The notes beneath the pieces were generated by a model. It worked only from the letters and a program-made list of their open reading frames with translations. It was not told the DNA's origin and did no database searches. This document shows, piece by piece, positions 13,505-16,009 of a DNA stretch of 16,009 nt (positions within the stretch are counted from its first letter, which is position 1; every line of letters begins with the position of its first letter). Source of the stretch: an uncultured Prevotellaceae bacterium (lineage in GTDB: Bacteria > Bacteroidota > Bacteroidia > Bacteroidales > Bacteroidaceae). The position numbers and the translations under genes were made by a program. The stretch is taken from contig CALELI010000200.1 of the NCBI GenBank assembly GCA_937902455.1, positions 1 through 16,009 on the forward strand, read 5' to 3'.

Positions 13505-15030
13505 ATTGAAATTATTTGTCGTTTGAACTTGCAAAGATAGCAAAAAATTCTGATTACTGCCCAAAGAAGGACATAAAATAGTATTACTGCGAGCAAATTG
13601 GGTTGCCATTCGATGGTTGACCATTGCATGGATGCCACAAATCCGGTGGTGACGTTCATGGCAGATACCAGCCATACGAGGATGCCGGTCACCAGATTCT
13701 GGACACCTTGCAGCGGCCATAGCATCCACCAGAAGATGGACATCGTCATTATCAGAGGTGTGAGGATGCTGATGACGAGATTCGTGAAGACGGACAGCAG
13801 TGGTATCTGATGGAAGTAATATGCTACGAGAGGTGCGGTGAACAACGTGCAGGAAATGGTTATGACGATTATTCCCAGGACCTTTGGCAGAATGCCCTTC
13901 CATTTGCTGTCCGTGAAGGACTTGCCCGACAGGCTGTCGCATACAGGCTTGCCGATGATTATGATTCCGAGGATTGACATGAATGACAGTTCAAACCCGA
14001 TGTCGAACACCTGCAGCGGATTGATGCACAGCATGACGATGGCCGCGAATGCCAGTGAGTTGAGCGAGAAACTCTCCTGATAGAATATCTTCGACAGGAT
14101 CATGATGCTGCACATGATGGTAGCTCTCGTCAGCGAAGGTGACATGCCCGTGATGAGCGCAAAGAGCCAGAGACAAGCCAGGATGATGACACTCGAAATC
14201 CATCTCCATCGTCTCGTCACTATCTTTCCGAATAAGAGCAGTTCCAGGATGGCATAGATGAGAGTGAGATGATAGCCTGAAAGGGCGAGGATGTGACTGA
14301 TGCCGGCTCTCGAATACTGCCTGCGGAGTTCGGGAGTGAGGTCCTGCTTGTTGCCGATGGTCATTGCCTCGATGATGGCACCCTCTTCGCCTGTTATCCC
14401 TCGTGAATGGTAGAGGGCGGACAGGCGTTCCTGCATTCCGTAATAGAATGGCAGAGATGATTTGTCGTCGGATTTCTCCGACTTGTCCACGAACGCAGTG
14501 GCGGAAATGCCTGAATAGAAAAGGTACCTGCGATATGACATGTATGCCGTGTCGGGGAGGTCGTAGATGCAGGTGGGTGATACGGAATTAGCATGGAGCG
14601 TGCAGTAGTCGCCAAGGTGGAGTGGCGGGAGGGAGTCTTGGCTTCCTGCCTTCCTGACGTATGCAAGCAAGGTCGCTCCTTTGTCAGTCCTGACCTTGAC
14701 TGCCCATGTCTTCGGCTTTTCCTGAGGTGTGGATATGACTTGCCCGGAGATTGCTCTGGATGATTCGTGGATGGAGTGACGGACCATCTCGTATTTATGG
14801 GTGAACAGGGTGAATCCAAGCAGGAAGGTGAATATGCACGACATGGTGAGAAATGCCAGGGGTGTGGCTTTCCTGCATAGGACGACCATGCCTGCAACCG
14901 ACAGTGCCATTGCGGCAAGCAGGAGGATGTAATTCCAGTGGTAGAGATTGATGATGCTGTCGGCCGTGAGCATTCCCACGATGAGGGAGATGCCGACGAA
15001 GCACAGCGGAGAAAAAGTCCTTTCCTTCAA
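13501..15030 (-). CDS. comEC: ComEC/Rec2-family DNA-uptake channel protein, short form
   Basis: This 509-residue polytopic membrane protein corresponds to ComEC, the inner-membrane channel for single-stranded DNA in natural transformation. Residues 1-75 hold the first helices; an OB-like soluble domain follows (about 85-180: ISGQVISTP...YCTLHANSV). The competence domain starts near EGAIIEAMTIGNKQDLTPEL and includes RAGISHILALSGYHLTLIY, ITGMSPSLTRA and several helices to the C-terminus. The metallo-beta-lactamase-like C-terminal domain found in long ComEC proteins is absent. The likely start is TTG at 15030, 2 nt after the rpe stop; the next in-frame ATG is about 20 codons in, inside the first helix. 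The stop overlaps the DUF4827 start by 4 bp. Confidence 0.9.
   Translation of the reverse strand: MKERTFSPLCFVGISLIVGMLTADSIINLYHWNYILLLAAMALSVAGMVVLCRKATPLAFLTMSCIFTFLLGFTLFTHKYEMVRHSIHESSRAISGQVISTPQEKPKTWAVKVRTDKGATLLAYVRKAGSQDSLPPLHLGDYCTLHANSVSPTCIYDLPDTAYMSYRRYLFYSGISATAFVDKSEKSDDKSSLPFYYGMQERLSALYHSRGITGEEGAIIEAMTIGNKQDLTPELRRQYSRAGISHILALSGYHLTLIYAILELLLFGKIVTRRWRWISSVIILACLWLFALITGMSPSLTRATIMCSIMILSKIFYQESFSLNSLAFAAIVMLCINPLQVFDIGFELSFMSILGIIIIGKPVCDSLSGKSFTDSKWKGILPKVLGIIVITISCTLFTAPLVAYYFHQIPLLSVFTNLVISILTPLIMTMSIFWWMLWPLQGVQNLVTGILVWLVSAMNVTTGFVASMQWSTIEWQPNLLAVILFYVLLWAVIRIFCYLCKFKRQIISI
13532..13539 (-). promoter_or_regulatory. -7 promoter element for DUF4827, inside the end of comEC
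   Basis: The minus strand reads TATCTTTGC, a full match to TAnnTTTG, 28 nt before ATG 13504. A TTTG lies upstream at 13565-13562, but the 22-nt spacer is longer than ideal, so the promoter may be weak. Confidence 0.5.
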
Positions 15031-15032
15031 TT

Positions 15033-15677
15033 TCAGAGAGCTTTCAGTTCGTTTATCCTCTCGTGTGGATTTTCTGCACCGAAGACATAACTTCCTGCAA
15101 CCAGACAGTCAACACCGGCCTCTGCTGCCTTGACACTGGTGCTGGCGTTGACACCGCCGTCAATCTGGATGATAGGACTTGCACCTGATTCGCGGATCAT
15201 GTTCCTGAGTTCGCGAATCTTGTCGTATGAACTCTCGATGAACTTCTGTCCACCGTAGCCAGGCTCTACCGTCATGATGAGAATCATGTCGACCTTGTCC
15301 AGGATGTCTTTCAGCACGCTGTTAGGCGTTCCAGGCTTGATGCTCACTCCAACCTTCATTCCGGCAGCCCTGATGCCGCTTATCACCTCGTGGATGTCCT
15401 CGCAGGCCTCGTAGTGGACGGTCATCATGTAGGTCCCCAGCTTTGCCAGCCGTTCCGTGTATTTCTCTGGGTGGACAATCATAAGATGCACATCCATAGG
15501 CTTTTCACATATAGGTGCAATACAGTCGAGAACAGAGAAGCCGAAACTCATGTTAGGCACGAACACGCCGTCCATGATGTCAAGATGCAACCAGTCAGCA
15601 TTACTGTCGTTAATCATCTTTATTTCCTTGTCAAGATGACAGAAATCCGCAGCCAGGAGTGATGGAGAGACTTTCAT
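15033..15677 (-). CDS. rpe: Ribulose-phosphate 3-epimerase
   Basis: The 214-residue TIM-barrel enzyme interconverts ribulose-5-phosphate and xylulose-5-phosphate in the pentose phosphate pathway. Signatures: MKVSPSLLAADF at the N-terminus, HLDIMDGVFVPN (31-42, metal/catalytic H31 and D33), MDVHLMI (H64), MTVEPGYGGQKF (135-146) and IQIDGGVN (catalytic D173). Length is standard. It has a consensus promoter 27-58 bp upstream and is the first gene of the run continuing into comEC. In Bacteroidales the gene before rpe is usually fmt; here the region upstream holds a probable RNA gene instead. Confidence 0.96.
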   Translation of the reverse strand: MKVSPSLLAADFCHLDKEIKMINDSNADWLHLDIMDGVFVPNMSFGFSVLDCIAPICEKPMDVHLMIVHPEKYTERLAKLGTYMMTVHYEACEDIHEVISGIRAAGMKVGVSIKPGTPNSVLKDILDKVDMILIMTVEPGYGGQKFIESSYDKIRELRNMIRESGASPIIQIDGGVNASTSVKAAEAGVDCLVAGSYVFGAENPHERINELKAL

Positions 15678-15703
15678 TGATCTGTTTTTTCAAAATTACA
15701 GTG

Positions 15704-15735
15704 CAAAGTTACAAAATATTTTGTTCTACACCAAA
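15704..15735 (-). promoter_or_regulatory. rpe promoter: TTTG, 20-nt spacer, TAACTTTG
   Basis: On the minus strand TTTG (15735-15732) and TAACTTTG (15711-15704) are 20 nt apart, a good Bacteroidetes promoter. The leader to ATG 15677 would be about 22 nt. Confidence 0.78.
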
Positions 15736-15754
15736 TATTTTCCAAACTTTTTTT

Positions 15755-15791
15755 GAAAAAATCGGATCAAGACACCCATCATTGCCCGATT
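15755..15791 (-). terminator. Intrinsic terminator at the end of the candidate RNA upstream of rpe
   Basis: On the minus strand AATCGG (15791-15786) pairs with CCGATT (15765-15760), extended by CAA/TTG inside, and a run of six T follows (15761-15756). It would stop transcription coming from the right before the rpe promoter. Confidence 0.78.
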
Positions 15792-15899
15792 GGAAAGTGG
15801 TCAGCATGCCTGTCTGCTCCTGAGAGGCGATTATCATCTCCCTGAGACAAGGCTCAATCTTACCTTAAATCCAACATAAATCGGGGTATAAATCAAATA
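15755..15899 (-). ncRNA. Candidate structured RNA of about 145-150 nt (6S-like rod or leader attenuator)
   Basis: No protein frame is evident in this gap. On the minus strand a -7 word (TAAGTTTG, 15911-15904) predicts a start near 15899, and an intrinsic terminator ends at about 15755. Between them the sequence folds as a long imperfect rod: closing stem CCCGATT (15885-15879) with AATCGGG (15791-15785), then GGA/TCC, GGT/ACC, and GCCT-GTCT/AGAC-AGGC with one bulged T, capped by a GAGA/TCTC hairpin. A rod of this kind recalls 6S RNA, but I cannot match it to a known family. The 3' strand of the closing stem is also the 5' arm of the terminator, as in a transcription-attenuating leader. The rest of 15678-16009 holds the rpe promoter and A/T-rich sequence. 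Confidence 0.5.
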
Positions 15900-15903
15900 C
15901 ATG

Positions 15904-15911
15904 CAAACTTA
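15904..15911 (-). promoter_or_regulatory. -7-like element for the candidate RNA
   Basis: The minus strand reads TAAGTTTGC, fitting TAnnTTTG. No TTTG is seen at the -33 distance, so the call rests on the single element and its position before the structured segment. Confidence 0.4.
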
Positions 15912-15957
15912 CGAAAGTTAAGTTCACTTAATCTGTCTTCACACATTGTCTATTTTT

Positions 15958-16009
15958 TTAAGGTGTTGATTTAATCTTGTCTCGGCGGCACTCGGGATAG
16001 CAATCAAAC
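15958..16009 (-). CDS. Possible C-terminal end of an unidentified gene (partial)
   Basis: One minus-strand frame is open from the right edge to a TAA at 15960-15958 and would encode about 16 residues, FDCYPECRRDKIKSTP. This is too short to identify or prove. I note it because a gene end is expected somewhere before the candidate RNA promoter. It does not resemble the C-terminus of Fmt, the usual neighbour of rpe. Confidence 0.2.
   Translation of the reverse strand, partial: FDCYPECRRDKIKSTP

Noticed and set aside
13505..13942. Longer start for the DUF4827 gene
   Set aside because: The extension is an out-of-frame reading of comEC with no family similarity, whereas the start at 13504 gives a proper lipoprotein signal peptide and an ATGA overlap.
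15755..15899. A known riboswitch (fluoride, TPP or cobalamin type)
   Set aside because: A GATG...CGCC segment recalls the fluoride motif, but the other conserved blocks are missing; no TPP or cobalamin core motifs are visible.
1..16009. A defence, phage or other new multi-gene system
   Set aside because: Nearly all genes belong to recognised housekeeping or conserved Bacteroidetes families; no nuclease, toxin-antitoxin, recombinase or phage gene was seen.

Overview
The window looks like a chromosomal segment of a Bacteroidales bacterium, most likely Prevotella or a close relative. Four things point there: promoters of the Bacteroidetes type (TAnnTTTG, several with TTTG 19-20 nt upstream) in front of many genes; almost no Shine-Dalgarno sequences; A/T-rich spacers holding short tandem repeats; and family-level matches such as DUF2795, DUF4827, a Bacteroidetes-type OadA and an ECF sigma factor with a small membrane partner. 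I see no rRNA, tRNA, insertion sequence, phage gene or CRISPR array.

Layout. 1-908 (minus): an ECF sigma factor and, overlapping it by 8 bp, a one-helix membrane protein that is probably its anti-sigma partner and runs off the left edge. 1096-2318 (minus): a DUF2795 protein, a PduO-type cobalamin adenosyltransferase, and a 95-residue protein that resembles the two ends of a methyltransferase with the middle missing. 2427-5700 (plus): ribF, then a spacer with a large mirrored array of CATTAAT heptamers, then a UDP-glucuronate 4-epimerase-like gene followed closely by sufS. 5705-7612 (minus): a GH77 4-alpha-glucanotransferase, convergent with sufS and divergent from the next gene. 7798-11010 (plus): a carboxyltransferase subunit (OadA type) whose biotinyl-like domain lacks the biotin lysine, then glmM with a clear terminator. 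11082-15677 (minus): the tight run rpe, comEC, DUF4827 lipoprotein, sugar nucleotidyltransferase, FemAB/GNAT-like protein. 15678-16009: rpe promoter, then a probable structured RNA with its own terminator, then possibly the last codons of another gene.

Function. Most genes are housekeeping: FAD synthesis, Fe-S assembly, cell-wall precursor (GlmM), pentose phosphate pathway (Rpe), glycogen/maltodextrin turnover (MalQ), anaerobic C4/C3 carboxyl metabolism (OadA), B12 coenzyme, DNA uptake (ComEC) and surface sugar metabolism. I found no recognisable defence or mobile system. The most unusual signals are non-coding: (i) the phased palindromic CATTAAT array at 3310-3440; (ii) a candidate ~150-nt RNA at about 15755-15900 whose closing stem and terminator compete for one segment; (iii) two related intercistronic hairpins at 12040-12052 and 12820-12832 that differ by a compensatory base pair; and (iv) a tandem 13-bp repeat upstream of malQ whose units each contain a -7 promoter word.
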